Shown: positions 1-8,364 of the stretch, in pieces
Layout of the letters: each line of letters begins with the position of its first letter
Numbering within the stretch: position 1 is the stretch's first letter
NCBI GenBank assembly: GCA_019359675.1
Contig: JAHHGX010000072.1
Location: 62,001 to 126,000 of the forward strand
Source of the DNA: Calothrix sp. FI2-JRJ7
GTDB lineage: Bacteria; Cyanobacteriota; Cyanobacteriia; Cyanobacteriales; Nostocaceae
Direction of reading: 5' to 3'
DNA length: 64,000 nt
Made by a program: the position numbers and the translations under genes
The notes under the pieces: model-generated
The model's input: only the letters and a program-made list of their open reading frames with translations
What the model was told of the DNA's origin: nothing
Databases searched by the model: none

Positions 1-100
1 TGTTAAAACCAGTAATTATGTTTGTTTTATTGGCATATACTTTCAAACATATCTACTATCGTAACAAATAATTTACGTATTTCGGGAGTCATCAAAAAAT

Positions 101-1057
101 TCAAGAATTACAATTGGGGAAGGTAGGGTTGCCCGAAGCTTGAGGTATTACACTTTCTAAACGAGACTTCTCAAAACGACTAATAGCAAACAAATCCTCT
201 GACTGTGCAGCGAACATTTCAGACGGTGTACCAAAAGCAATAGCTGCTACATATCCAGCTTCGCTAACAATTTTTTTAACTCTTGAATCATAATTTCCGT
301 AGGGATAAGTAAAGTAAATAATTTTTTTATTTAATTTCGACTCTAGTAATCGCTTTGATTCTATAATTTCTTGTTCAAGCTGTTTATCTGATATTTTTGT
401 GAGAGCAGGATGGGTGCGACTATGGGAAGATATTGTAATGAGTGGGTCATTAACCATACTTTTTAGTTGTTGCCAAGTAACGTGACTGCGACCAGTATTT
501 ATTCCTACAGCGCTAGTATGAACAGCAAAAACTGCTGGATAACCATATTTTTTGAGTAAAGGGTAAGCATATTCATAATGACCACCATAACCATCATCAA
601 AGGTCAGCAAGATAGGTTTTTTTGGTAATGGACTTCCTGTTCGCAAGTGCGCGACTAATTTATTAATACTGATAGGGGTAATTTGAGCCGCTTTGATAAT
701 TTCAAAATCTTTATTTAACTCTTGCGGTGTTAAATCATAAATTACTTTCTTTTCTGGTATAATATCATGGTACATCATTACAGGAATTTTAGCTTTTTTT
801 GCTGTGGGGTGTATGCTTGGGAAAGGCACCGCTGGTAAGGATAATGTACCAAATGATTTAGTTTTAAATAAAATTTCAGGACGGAATAATTCTTGATTGT
901 CTATAGGCTCTAATTCAGTACCTATATTTTTGCTATTACACAGTTGCAGTCTTGACTGTTTTAGCTCAGTTGCATTTGTCTGATATGAAGCAAGAATACA
1001 AAAGTAAACACTTAGTAAAAAAGTAGTGATAATTATATAGTTTCGTCGTTTTAACAT
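101..1057 (-). CDS. Secreted/membrane-anchored polysaccharide deacetylase (NodB domain)
   Basis: A carbohydrate esterase family 4 protein of about 318 residues, expected to remove N- or O-acetyl groups from a cell-wall or extracellular polysaccharide. Residues 6-25 form one hydrophobic segment (signal peptide or anchor). The NodB core begins near residue 92 (PVMMYHDI). It carries the metal-binding TFDDGY motif at about 152-157, the SHSRTHP motif at about 211-217 and a later YPYGNYD motif, so the catalytic set looks complete. A TTG nine bases upstream (1066) keeps the frame, but I prefer the ATG at 1057; neither has a clear ribosome binding site. It is monocistronic and followed upstream by the ExoD-like gene on the same strand, consistent with a surface-polysaccharide role. 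The family call is firm; the substrate is unknown. Confidence 0.88.
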   Translation of the reverse strand: MLKRRNYIIITTFLLSVYFCILASYQTNATELKQSRLQLCNSKNIGTELEPIDNQELFRPEILFKTKSFGTLSLPAVPFPSIHPTAKKAKIPVMMYHDIIPEKKVIYDLTPQELNKDFEIIKAAQITPISINKLVAHLRTGSPLPKKPILLTFDDGYGGHYEYAYPLLKKYGYPAVFAVHTSAVGINTGRSHVTWQQLKSMVNDPLITISSHSRTHPALTKISDKQLEQEIIESKRLLESKLNKKIIYFTYPYGNYDSRVKKIVSEAGYVAAIAFGTPSEMFAAQSEDLFAISRFEKSRLESVIPQASGNPTFPNCNS

Positions 1058-1164
1058 AACAAGCAATAAAGAACCTATTTAAATTAGCCTAAGAACTTTA
1101 GTCGAAAAAAATACATCAAAGGTTCCTTAGAAAGATTCAACTAATACCAGAAATAAATTACTAT

Positions 1165-1779
1165 TTATCGGTTGGCACGCCCTGTTCGTTTAAAATTAAA
1201 TTGTGGAATAAACTGGCTCAAAGTAAGTAGAGCATATACAATAACAGCGAAGAGAATACACGATAAGCAAGCACCCAAAGCTATCACGACCCCATCTTGC
1301 TCAATTAAGCCTAAACTAATGATAATGATAATAATCGCGGGAAGCATATTCCCAAAAGGAATGGGAAGCGCAATAATAAAAGCCAGTATGAGAAGTAATA
1401 GTCCAAGCAAACGTTGTGCGTTTGGGTGAGTTACAAATTTCCAACGTGGACGAATTACGCGTTCGTATTTTTCAAGGATTGACAGAATTTTCTTGAAAAG
1501 CTTCTCAACATCTTTACGCTTTAACGAACGGTTCGCTATCCAACTTGGCAACCAAGGTTTGCGAAAACCCAAAAGCAACTGAAGAGAAACTATCATCAAC
1601 GGAATACCAATAATTGCAGAGATTCCAGCAACAGGTAATGGTAAAGCTTCTGGTAATGCACAAATCATTAATAACCCAGCAAACGAACGTTCTTTCATCT
1701 CAGAAATTAAATCTCTTAAGTATATACGTTCTGCTGAGTGACGTTGTAATATATCCCGCAGTAGCTTTGAGGTTTGCAA
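1165..1779 (-). CDS. ExoD-like exopolysaccharide synthesis membrane protein
   Basis: A 204-residue protein matching the ExoD family, integral membrane proteins linked in rhizobia to exopolysaccharide production; the biochemical role is not established. The first 25 residues are hydrophilic, followed by a hydrophobic stretch around 33-75 rich in proline and glycine (ALPEALPLPVAG), a basic cytoplasmic loop (about 80-115) and two to three more membrane helices to the C-terminus. The best start is a TTG at 1779 because GGAG lies about 8 bases upstream; the next internal ATG would remove family-conserved sequence. It lies about 100 bases upstream of the deacetylase on the same strand, so co-transcription is possible. 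Confidence 0.8.
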   Translation of the reverse strand: MQTSKLLRDILQRHSAERIYLRDLISEMKERSFAGLLMICALPEALPLPVAGISAIIGIPLMIVSLQLLLGFRKPWLPSWIANRSLKRKDVEKLFKKILSILEKYERVIRPRWKFVTHPNAQRLLGLLLLILAFIIALPIPFGNMLPAIIIIIISLGLIEQDGVVIALGACLSCILFAVIVYALLTLSQFIPQFNFKRTGRANR

Positions 1780-1820
1780 TTGTTTCTCCGTGGTTAAGTT
1801 TATATGTATTACTTATATAA

Positions 1821-2722
1821 ACAATATAATTTGCCAATGAGAAAAAAATCTGACGAAGGTAAGGTAATGTATTTCTGATTTAGATTTATGAGTTTTATGG
1901 CAACTATAAGCCATTCGCTTCTGTTTTCGTTTTTGGAGCTACTAACTTAACATTGGGAGCAAGAATATAGTCACATTTTTTATTTATGCAAGTAAGTAGT
2001 CACATTTGAACTATACAAATGTTTTAATATTATCTATAACCCTTATTATACAAGCTTTTGAGCAGACCTTACATACATAATTATTACTAGATTTGCAATC
2101 TAAATATTAATCTAACTCATCCTAAAGAAAGATGATTATAAGGGTTTTAGTTCTTAACGTAGGAGATGAAGATAGGCGGAGGAAATCAAATCATTATGGC
2201 GCTTCATAAAACAAGTCATTTTGATACCAGTTACCGTAAGCTTGTTAGAACAAATGTATTAAAAAGTACAAGAGAACATAAATAGAAAAGTAAAGATAAA
2301 ATTAGCAAAGTAAGGTAGGCAGTGCCCATCCGAAGTAACGGTTAACAATCTGCAATTTTCGCAGCAAGATATTAGGTAAGGAAATATTATTAAGTACTTT
2401 GAGACATAAATTAGGATTATTTATAATTAACAGTTTATAAGTGACCTCTGGATAAGGAGCTTTATTGTCCTATTTACGTAAGGTTAAGAAGTTATTAAAT
2501 AAAAAAATAATGTAAAAATTAATAATTTATTCAAATAAAAGTATGAATCTGTGTTATTAGTTATCACCGATTAAGATAGCGATTAAATTTGATTAAATGC
2601 TACCGCTATAGATGTAGATAAAAAAATAATATGCTCTGTCTATAGAAAGGTTAATATATTATTTAAAATTGCTAAATTAGCATTATTGAAACAAATTTTC
2701 CCTTTACAAGGAGTCTAAGAAT
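1821..2722. other. Long gene-poor intergenic region
   Basis: About 900 AT-rich bases between the ExoD-like gene and the glycine-zipper gene. I see no RNA gene, no repeat family member and no GGCGCC site. The only coding candidate is the small frame at 2166-2285, listed separately. The last part must contain the promoter of the downstream gene, but no confident promoter boxes can be named. Confidence 0.5.
2166..2285 (+). CDS. Possible small protein (39 aa), unrecognised
   Basis: A short frame with two possible ATGs in frame (2166 and 2196). The second has a GGAGGA about 12 bases upstream, the first sits directly after AGGAG. The product would be basic and end in KSTREHK. There is no family recognition and the only support is the ribosome-binding-like sequence, so this may be chance. 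It lies alone in a 900-base intergenic region. Confidence 0.2.
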   Translation: MKIGGGNQIIMALHKTSHFDTSYRKLVRTNVLKSTREHK

Positions 2723-3895
2723 ATGGTTGAAAGTAAAGATAACTTCGGACAACGCGATAATCAGTCTTATCAGGCTCAAATAGGCACCGATGCGAGCATA
2801 AGTAATAGTCAAGGTTATGAAGACCGCAGCGGATACGGTCAACAATATAATCAGCAATACGGTCAGTCAAATCAGCCATACGGTCAGTCAAGTCAGTCAA
2901 ATCAGCCATACGGTCAGTCAAGTCAGTCAAATCAGCAATCGAATCAACAGTATGGTGGTAACTCTGGTTCAGCAAATATGGGTGCAAATAGTCCATCAGA
3001 AAAAGAGAAAAACGATACATTAAGCAGAGTATTGCTAGGTGGGCTTATTGGTGGAACTTTAGGGTCATTAGCTGCTGCATTTGCTGGCAAAAGAATTGCT
3101 CAAGGTTTAGGGCATACAGCTAAAGGTCTTGGTGAGGCAGCCAAAGTTATTGGTTCCGGTTTACTCCAAACAGGTCAAGGTTTAGGACAAGCAGCTAAAA
3201 GTGTAGCTGAGGGTACAACCCAGGCAGTTGTTGGTGGTGCAGTAGACACAGCAAAAGGTTTTGCTGACGGCGCCACACAAGTAGCGTCAACTGCAATGGA
3301 CGCTGTACAGAATACAGCAGATGGTGTAGGTCAAGTTGTTCAAGCAGGGGCTAATGTTGTACAAAATACAGCAGATGGTCTTACTAAAGCTGTAGCTGGC
3401 ACTGTACAAAATACAGCAGATGGTCTTAGCCAAGCTGTTAAAAGCGGAGCTGACGTTGTACAAAATACAGCAGATGGTCTTAGCCAAGCTGTTAAAAGCG
3501 GAAGTGACGCTGTAGCAGGTGGTGTAAATCAAGCTGTTAAAAGCGGAGCTGACGCTGTACAAAATACAGCAGGTGGTCTAAACGAAGCTGTTAAAAGCGG
3601 AGCTGACAATGTACAGAATACTGCTGAAAATTTGAATCAGTCGGTGCAATATGCAACTGACACATTCAAGTACGAAACGCAGAAAGCCCAACAGGCGCCT
3701 TCAGGTAGTCAATATAGTAGTGGTTATAATGCTGGTCAATCTACAAGCAGTATGAGTAGCCCAATGAGCGATACAAGTTCTGCCTCTATTTATGTAAGTC
3801 CAACTTCAGACCTTGAAGCGCGCACATCTTCTGCTTCTATTGATATGGATTCATTAGAAGAAGAAATCAACCGTACTGGTAGTGCTTTTGAATAG
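2723..3895 (+). CDS. Q/S/G-rich glycine-zipper protein with amphipathic LEA-like repeats
   Basis: A 390-residue protein of unrecognised function with three parts. Residues 1-95 are low-complexity and prion-like (Gln, Ser, Asn, Gly, Tyr) with YGQSSQSNQP units. Residues about 100-125 form a glycine-zipper hydrophobic segment (LLGGLIGGTLGSLAAAFAGK). Residues about 128-325 are degenerate amphipathic repeats around VQNTADGLSQAVKSGAD, reminiscent of late-embryogenesis-abundant or YtxH-like proteins. The C-terminal tail is Ser/Thr-rich and ends acidic. AAGGAG at 2708-2713 fixes the ATG start. It is followed after a hairpin by a shorter paralogue. By analogy, membrane association and a desiccation or stress role are possible, but this is inference. 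The repeats are also near-identical at DNA level, so copy number may vary between strains. Confidence 0.75.
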   Translation: MVESKDNFGQRDNQSYQAQIGTDASISNSQGYEDRSGYGQQYNQQYGQSNQPYGQSSQSNQPYGQSSQSNQQSNQQYGGNSGSANMGANSPSEKEKNDTLSRVLLGGLIGGTLGSLAAAFAGKRIAQGLGHTAKGLGEAAKVIGSGLLQTGQGLGQAAKSVAEGTTQAVVGGAVDTAKGFADGATQVASTAMDAVQNTADGVGQVVQAGANVVQNTADGLTKAVAGTVQNTADGLSQAVKSGADVVQNTADGLSQAVKSGSDAVAGGVNQAVKSGADAVQNTAGGLNEAVKSGADNVQNTAENLNQSVQYATDTFKYETQKAQQAPSGSQYSSGYNAGQSTSSMSSPMSDTSSASIYVSPTSDLEARTSSASIDMDSLEEEINRTGSAFE

Positions 3896-3908
3896 ATGAG
3901 TTTAATAT

Positions 3909-3929
3909 AGGGTGGCTTGAGGTCACCCT
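3909..3929 (+). terminator. Hairpin between the two glycine-zipper genes
   Basis: AGGGTG and CACCCT arms pair across a 9-base loop just after the stop codon of the first gene, followed by a T-rich stretch. It may be a terminator or attenuator between the two paralogues. Confidence 0.45.
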
Positions 3930-4004
3930 GTATTTAATATTTAGGACGGGGCAAGGATGCCCGTTCCACAAGAGCAAGAAAATATTTTTTATGAGGAGCT
4001 TGTT

Positions 4005-4619
4005 ATGAATAGCAATCAACCATTATTACCTCCAGAAAGACAAAATATACCAGCACAAAATACACTTTCTAATACCTACATGTTAAATGGAGAGTCTGAC
4101 ACAGCAAATAATGCACGTAATAATGAGTTATCGAAAGTTATTATTGGAAGCTTAATTGGCGCTGGAGTAGGTGCAATTGCTGGTACATTAGCAATAAAAG
4201 GAATTGGTGAAAAGCTGAGTCAAACGATAAAAGGTGTAACTAATATTGTTAGAAACACAGCACAAGGTTTTAACCAAACAGTTACAGCAATAGGTGAAAC
4301 TGTTAATATTGTGGCAACTGGTGTTAGCGATACAACAAAAAATGTTGGGGATATCATCAAGGATACAGCGGTAGACGTTAATAACACTGTTAACGCTTCT
4401 GTAGATAAAGTCAAAAATACAGTAGTCAACGTTAATGATACCGTTAAAAATACTACTGACACTGTTAAAACTGCTGCTTATAATACAGTTGATTCTGTTA
4501 AAAACGCAGCTTACTCAAATCCCGAAACAGAAGCTGATAGCCAAGGTAATGAAGGCGACGATTCTTCTGAACAAAAGGATACCTACACAGCAACTGTTAA
4601 TCAAAACGAATACATTTAA
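4005..4619 (+). CDS. Short glycine-zipper/amphipathic-repeat protein, paralogue of the upstream gene
   Basis: A 204-residue protein with the same plan as its upstream neighbour but without the Gln-rich N-terminus. A short polar N-terminal part leads into a glycine-zipper hydrophobic segment (GSLIGAGVGAIAGTLAIKG) and then amphipathic repeats such as VKNTVVNVNDTVKNTTDTVK, with an acidic Ser/Glu tail. I place the start at the ATG at 4005 because AGGAG (3994-3998) sits 6 bases before it; the upstream frame extension to 3957 lies in a dispersed GGATGCCCGTTCCAC-type repeat and has no such site. Function is unknown. It probably arose by duplication of the same ancestral gene. Confidence 0.75.
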   Translation: MNSNQPLLPPERQNIPAQNTLSNTYMLNGESDTANNARNNELSKVIIGSLIGAGVGAIAGTLAIKGIGEKLSQTIKGVTNIVRNTAQGFNQTVTAIGETVNIVATGVSDTTKNVGDIIKDTAVDVNNTVNASVDKVKNTVVNVNDTVKNTTDTVKTAAYNTVDSVKNAAYSNPETEADSQGNEGDDSSEQKDTYTATVNQNEYI

Positions 4620-4664
4620 GTTTTTTGATTGTCTGGATAAAGCAAGTATAAAACGAATACATGG

Positions 4665-4702
4665 TAATTGTAGAGGCGCCTGCTCAAAGCTGTCTCTACA
4701 AT
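4665..4702. repeat. GTAGAG...CTCTAC dispersed palindromic repeat
   Basis: TTGTAGAGGCGCC is followed by an inverted TGTCTCTACAA, a member of a small palindrome family also seen near 11659, 34956 and 47405. It lies between convergent genes and could act as a transcription stop. Confidence 0.6.
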
Positions 4703-4721
4703 TCATGTTTATATAAAGGTG

Positions 4722-5201
4722 TTAGAGTTTGGCTAGTGCAATTGGGGTAACTTCTAGGTTTCTATTAAAGAAGATGCGGGGTTTTAGAAGTATTCTGAAT
4801 ATTAGTAAGAGTGATTGAAGTTCTCCTGGTGTTTTATTGCGCTTCCATTGTCCTGGACGACAGAATAACATTTTGACGAGGCGCCGATGTTGTGTCAAGC
4901 TAAGTGATGTATATTTGACCCTGATAGTATGGTATTCGTTATTAATTCCTGTTTGGATGATTTCGGCGCCTATTTGTAAGTTTTCTTCTGCTATTTCTAG
5001 ATGTACTGTGGAGTTGGGTAGTAGGTTAAGGGGAGTTTTCGTAAGGGCTATTTCGGCGCCTGCTTCTGAAATAATTGTTGTTACTCCCCATAATGTTTGA
5101 TTATCATCAAGGGTTAATTTAACGACTCGTCGCAAATCAAACGATTCGTAAATATCTGGTTTGGGTGCGTCTAGAAGTATTAATAAGGCAATGCTAATCA
5201 T
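4722..5201 (-). CDS. Detached C-terminal PilZ-type region of the cellulose-synthase-like protein
   Basis: This frame is the C-terminal continuation of the glycosyltransferase at 5226-6965. It begins in the last membrane helix (ISIALLILLDAPKPDIYESF) and continues into a PilZ-like region with RRVVK and a later SEAGAEI. In the family PilZ binds cyclic di-GMP. The frame is the same as that of the upstream gene and is separated from it only by one TAG (5226-5228) plus eight sense codons, so this is one broken gene rather than two genes. The ATG at 5201 could allow separate translation, but without the preceding helix this would be an odd protein. It may instead reflect decay, readthrough or a sequencing error. 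Confidence 0.7.
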   Translation of the reverse strand: MISIALLILLDAPKPDIYESFDLRRVVKLTLDDNQTLWGVTTIISEAGAEIALTKTPLNLLPNSTVHLEIAEENLQIGAEIIQTGINNEYHTIRVKYTSLSLTQHRRLVKMLFCRPGQWKRNKTPGELQSLLLIFRILLKPRIFFNRNLEVTPIALAKL

Positions 5202-5225
5202 GATTAGGTTATATGTACTCCATAG

Positions 5226-6965
5226 CTAACCTAAACCAATTCCTTTGACTGTATTATCAATTTCTGGGGCCCATACTCCTTGTATCATAGACATGCCTAA
5301 ATTTCGCCACAAGCTGATGGCTGTAAGAATAAATAGAGAAATTAAAGGTAGAGCTAGTTTCCAATTGAATGTATAGTTGTTTACTGTTCCTTTAGGTGTG
5401 ACTTTAAAACACGAAGAAAAAGGACTAAGCATTACCTGAATGACTGTTAATGCTAAGGGAAAACACAGTACTATAGAGTATATATCTGAGAGTAAAGCAG
5501 AACGTGCGTGATTGTTTAACCATGCAAATACTGCTAAATTTACTAAGTAATAAGGTAAGAAAAAGAACATTAACTCTGCGAGACTGGCTTTGATGGGAAT
5601 GACACCCAGAAATGAGTACATTAAAGGCATGATGAGAAAATAAACCCGCGATATACTAGTAAACCAATGCAGTAATCCTTCTAAGTGTGCGAGTCTTTGA
5701 ATTAAACTAAGTCCAGGAATTGTTAGCGGGTTTGATGTAATAAAAAATGCTTGTAGTGTTCCTCTTGCCCAGCGTAGTCTTTGTGTAGTGTGAGCAGCAA
5801 TGTTTTCTGCTGCTAAACCTGCACTCAATTTTTCATCTAAGTAAATTAAACGGTATCCATTTGCTGAGAGACGAATACCTGTAAAGTAATCTTCGCTTAA
5901 AGACTCTGTGACGAAACCACCTGTTTCTAGTAATGCGGTACGACGCACTACAAATGATGTTCCTGCACATACTACGCTATCTGCACCATCGCGAATTGGT
6001 TGGATTTGTCGGTAAAATACTTCTTCTTCGGAAGTTAAAATGTTTTCTAGACCAAGATTACGGGCAATTGGGTCTGCGTTATAAAAGCTTTGCGGTGTTT
6101 GGACGAGTGCAACATTACTATCTTGCAAAAAGCCAACGGTACGAGTCAAAAAGTTAGTGGTAGGTATAAAGTCTGCATCGAATACGACTATTAACTCACC
6201 CTCCGTTTTTGTTAATGCGTGGTTTAAGTTGCCAGCTTTAGCATGAAGGTTATCGAGTCGGGTTATATAATTACACTTTAACTCTTTCGCTAATTCTGCC
6301 ATTTCTGGGCGCCTTGTATCATCAAGCAAATATATTTTCTTGTTGGGATAATTTAAAGCTTGGCAACCAATAATAGTACGTCTTAGTATAAAAGCTGGTT
6401 CTGAGTAGGTAGGAATAAAGATATCTACAGTAGGGTTAAAGCTGCCATCAATAACAGCTTGAGATTTTATATCAGCAGCACGCTTGCGGTCTTTAACGTT
6501 TAGCATCAAGAATAATTGAATCGTGCTGCTAACTAGCATTAGCATCTCTAACACGAAAAGTCCTAAACTAAACACACCGTTCAAGGGGTTGGCTAAGTTG
6601 AGTGTAGATAAGCTGCGCCAAGTGACGTAGCGCAAAGTCAATACAATTAAAATACCTACTACAATACGTCGCGACCAAGTGCGTGGTTGTGGAGAAACCC
6701 GCATTACAGCTAGCACCCCTATAAATAATGCTATTGTTGGCGCCAGTAAACATTTACCAGTTACCATTGGTGCTTCTAACCACATTGGTGGGTTTTGCTG
6801 TAATTTATTAACTTGCTCAAATATTTGACTAATGCGGTGTTCACCAGCAAACCAGAGAGCAACTACTAACCCTGAAATTATCAAGGTACCAACTAACATC
6901 AGCGTTGAGAAGCGCAGGGTGCTACTTTTCCATCGAGATTTAGGTTTTAAGTGCGATACTGACAT
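5226..6965 (-). CDS. Cellulose synthase-like glycosyltransferase family 2 (BcsA-like), truncated by in-frame TAG
   Basis: A processive membrane glycosyltransferase of 579 residues. Several N-terminal membrane helices are followed by a GT-A domain with LDDTRR, the DAD metal-binding motif, TPQSFYN, the SEDY catalytic region and QRLRWARG (QxxRW), then a further membrane block. All catalytic motifs are intact. The product is probably a beta-glucan or other exopolysaccharide. The ATG at 6965 is preferred over a TTG at 6998. The frame ends at TAG just before a final membrane helix and PilZ-like region that continue in the same frame, so the full gene would encode about 747 residues, the normal length for the family. 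If the stop is real, synthesis would lose c-di-GMP control or be inactive. Confidence 0.85.
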   Translation of the reverse strand: MSVSHLKPKSRWKSSTLRFSTLMLVGTLIISGLVVALWFAGEHRISQIFEQVNKLQQNPPMWLEAPMVTGKCLLAPTIALFIGVLAVMRVSPQPRTWSRRIVVGILIVLTLRYVTWRSLSTLNLANPLNGVFSLGLFVLEMLMLVSSTIQLFLMLNVKDRKRAADIKSQAVIDGSFNPTVDIFIPTYSEPAFILRRTIIGCQALNYPNKKIYLLDDTRRPEMAELAKELKCNYITRLDNLHAKAGNLNHALTKTEGELIVVFDADFIPTTNFLTRTVGFLQDSNVALVQTPQSFYNADPIARNLGLENILTSEEEVFYRQIQPIRDGADSVVCAGTSFVVRRTALLETGGFVTESLSEDYFTGIRLSANGYRLIYLDEKLSAGLAAENIAAHTTQRLRWARGTLQAFFITSNPLTIPGLSLIQRLAHLEGLLHWFTSISRVYFLIMPLMYSFLGVIPIKASLAELMFFFLPYYLVNLAVFAWLNNHARSALLSDIYSIVLCFPLALTVIQVMLSPFSSCFKVTPKGTVNNYTFNWKLALPLISLFILTAISLWRNLGMSMIQGVWAPEIDNTVKGIGLG

Positions 6966-7179
6966 TTTTGACTCTGCGATTGGTGGGGAGCAATGCAATT
7001 TATAAAATTACATTTATCTTAATAATAATTAATAATTACATAAAACCTTTAAGTGTTTATACGGTAATGGCGATAAATCGGTCTTCATTATAAAACTTAA
7101 GGAAATTTTCAGCTTATATTCATTTTGTCATCTGCTAAAAGGTTTAAATTAAAGTTAATGGGATGATATTAGACGGAAT

Positions 7180-7653
7180 ATGAAATATAAATTAGTTATT
7201 CTTGGCGCCGTTGCAGTATTAATGGCAAGTTGTGCGACTTCCGTTAGTACTAACCAGACCGATACAGAAAGGGCGCCTTCGAGTCAAACAAGATCAAAAA
7301 CTGCGAGTGCGGCAATTGGAAGTTTTAGAGCAGCAGAACATCCAACTCAAGGAAATGCGCGTATTATGAATCAAAATGGAAAACGCTTTGTGGAATTTAG
7401 CGAAGAGTTTAAAACTGATAATGGACCAGATTTGTACGTCATTTTGCATCGGAATGCAACAGTACCCGATGGTATCAAAGAAAAAGATTATGTGCAGCTT
7501 GCTCGTTTACAAAGAATAAATGGTGTTCAGCGCTACGCAATACCCGAAAATGTTAATTTAGCAGATTTTAAATCGGTTGCTATTTGGTGTCGTCAGTTTA
7601 ATACGACATTTGGATATGCGCCTTTGGGTAGTAGTAATTCCAGGCACCAATAA
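7180..7653 (+). CDS. DM13-domain lipoprotein
   Basis: A 157-residue exported protein. The N-terminus is a lipoprotein signal with lipobox LMASC, so Cys18 is the likely lipidated residue. A Ser/Thr-rich linker leads to a DM13 domain from about residue 45 (IGSFRAAEHPTQGNARI) to the end, including the conserved VAIWCRQFNTTFG stretch whose cysteine is the hallmark of the family. DM13 has been proposed to take part in electron transfer. The gene stands alone, faces the response regulator across a 9-base gap and is divergent from the cellulose-synthase-like gene. Confidence 0.85.
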   Translation: MKYKLVILGAVAVLMASCATSVSTNQTDTERAPSSQTRSKTASAAIGSFRAAEHPTQGNARIMNQNGKRFVEFSEEFKTDNGPDLYVILHRNATVPDGIKEKDYVQLARLQRINGVQRYAIPENVNLADFKSVAIWCRQFNTTFGYAPLGSSNSRHQ

Positions 7654-7662
7654 TTTACTTTT

Positions 7663-8046
7663 TTAAGATTGCCATGCTAAAATCTCGGATACTTCTTTGT
7701 TTAAAGTCATCGGGTCAAAGGGTTTGGCAATCACACCAGCAACACCAAGCTGAGAAAAAATTGCTTTATCGCTAGGCTGTACTTTAGCATTTAAAAAAAT
7801 TACAGGAATTGTTTGTGTCACGGAATCATCCTGTAACTTTTTGAACGTTTCAATTCCATCCATAATTGGCATTGAGACATCAAGCAAAATGACATCAGGA
7901 GATTCAGAAGCAGCAAGAGTTAAGCCTTCAGCACCTGAACTTGCTAGTACTACTTCCCAACCAACGATGTCTTCCAAACTGGCTTGGATGACTTCTTGTA
8001 TCAACTCCTCGTCGTCAATTACTAATACTTGTTTTGGCGCCTGCAT
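7663..8046 (-). CDS. Single-domain CheY-like response regulator
   Basis: A stand-alone receiver domain of 127 residues. Acidic pocket residues DDEE occur near the N-terminus, the phospho-acceptor aspartate is in VILLDVSMP, the conserved Thr/Ser position is replaced in VIFLNAK (Asn-Ala), and the lysine is in VIAKPFDP. The Thr/Ser replacement may alter signalling. I start at the ATG at 8046 (MQAPKQVLVIDDE). The longer frame to 8148 reads through a decayed porin fragment and should not be used. There is no kinase nearby. Confidence 0.85.
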   Translation of the reverse strand: MQAPKQVLVIDDEELIQEVIQASLEDIVGWEVVLASSGAEGLTLAASESPDVILLDVSMPIMDGIETFKKLQDDSVTQTIPVIFLNAKVQPSDKAIFSQLGVAGVIAKPFDPMTLNKEVSEILAWQS

Positions 8047-8070
8047 AATCGTATGTTTATGCACGTGCCT

Positions 8071-8350
8071 TAATCCGGCACCGGCGCCACCACTGTAATT
8101 GTAAATGGGGTTACTGTAGGGCAAAAAGAGATTCTGCTCCACCATCAAAGTAAGGATTTAATTGAGAGGAAGCATCGAGGTCAACAAAACCATTGCCTGT
8201 TCCAGCGAGGTAAAAATTGGTGTTGGGGCCGAGAGGAAAACGATACCGTAGTAATGCCAATCCAACTTGATTCTCACTATCACCATCAAATTCTAACTGA
8301 GAGTGGCTAATAACTAATTTTTTTCCCCAAAGTAGGCGCCAACAACCCAC
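8071..8350 (-). pseudogene. Remnant of an iron-uptake/OprB-type porin
   Basis: Two frames on this strand together resemble an internal stretch of cyanobacterial SLH-type porins. One encodes LRYRFPLGPNTNFYLAGTGN and ends at a stop near 8111. The other, read from about 8115, encodes SNPIYNYSGGAGAGL, which in intact porins follows closely after. A frameshift therefore separates them. Both the N-terminal SLH part and the C-terminal barrel are missing. An intact member of the family is at 19442-21007. The remnant abuts the acyltransferase stop at 8365. Confidence 0.65.
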
Positions 8351-8364
8351 CAGTTATTTTGTTA

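Noticed and set aside
4220-4462. Minus-strand frame opposite the short glycine-zipper gene
   Set aside because: Valine/threonine-rich shadow of the repeat codons on the plus strand.
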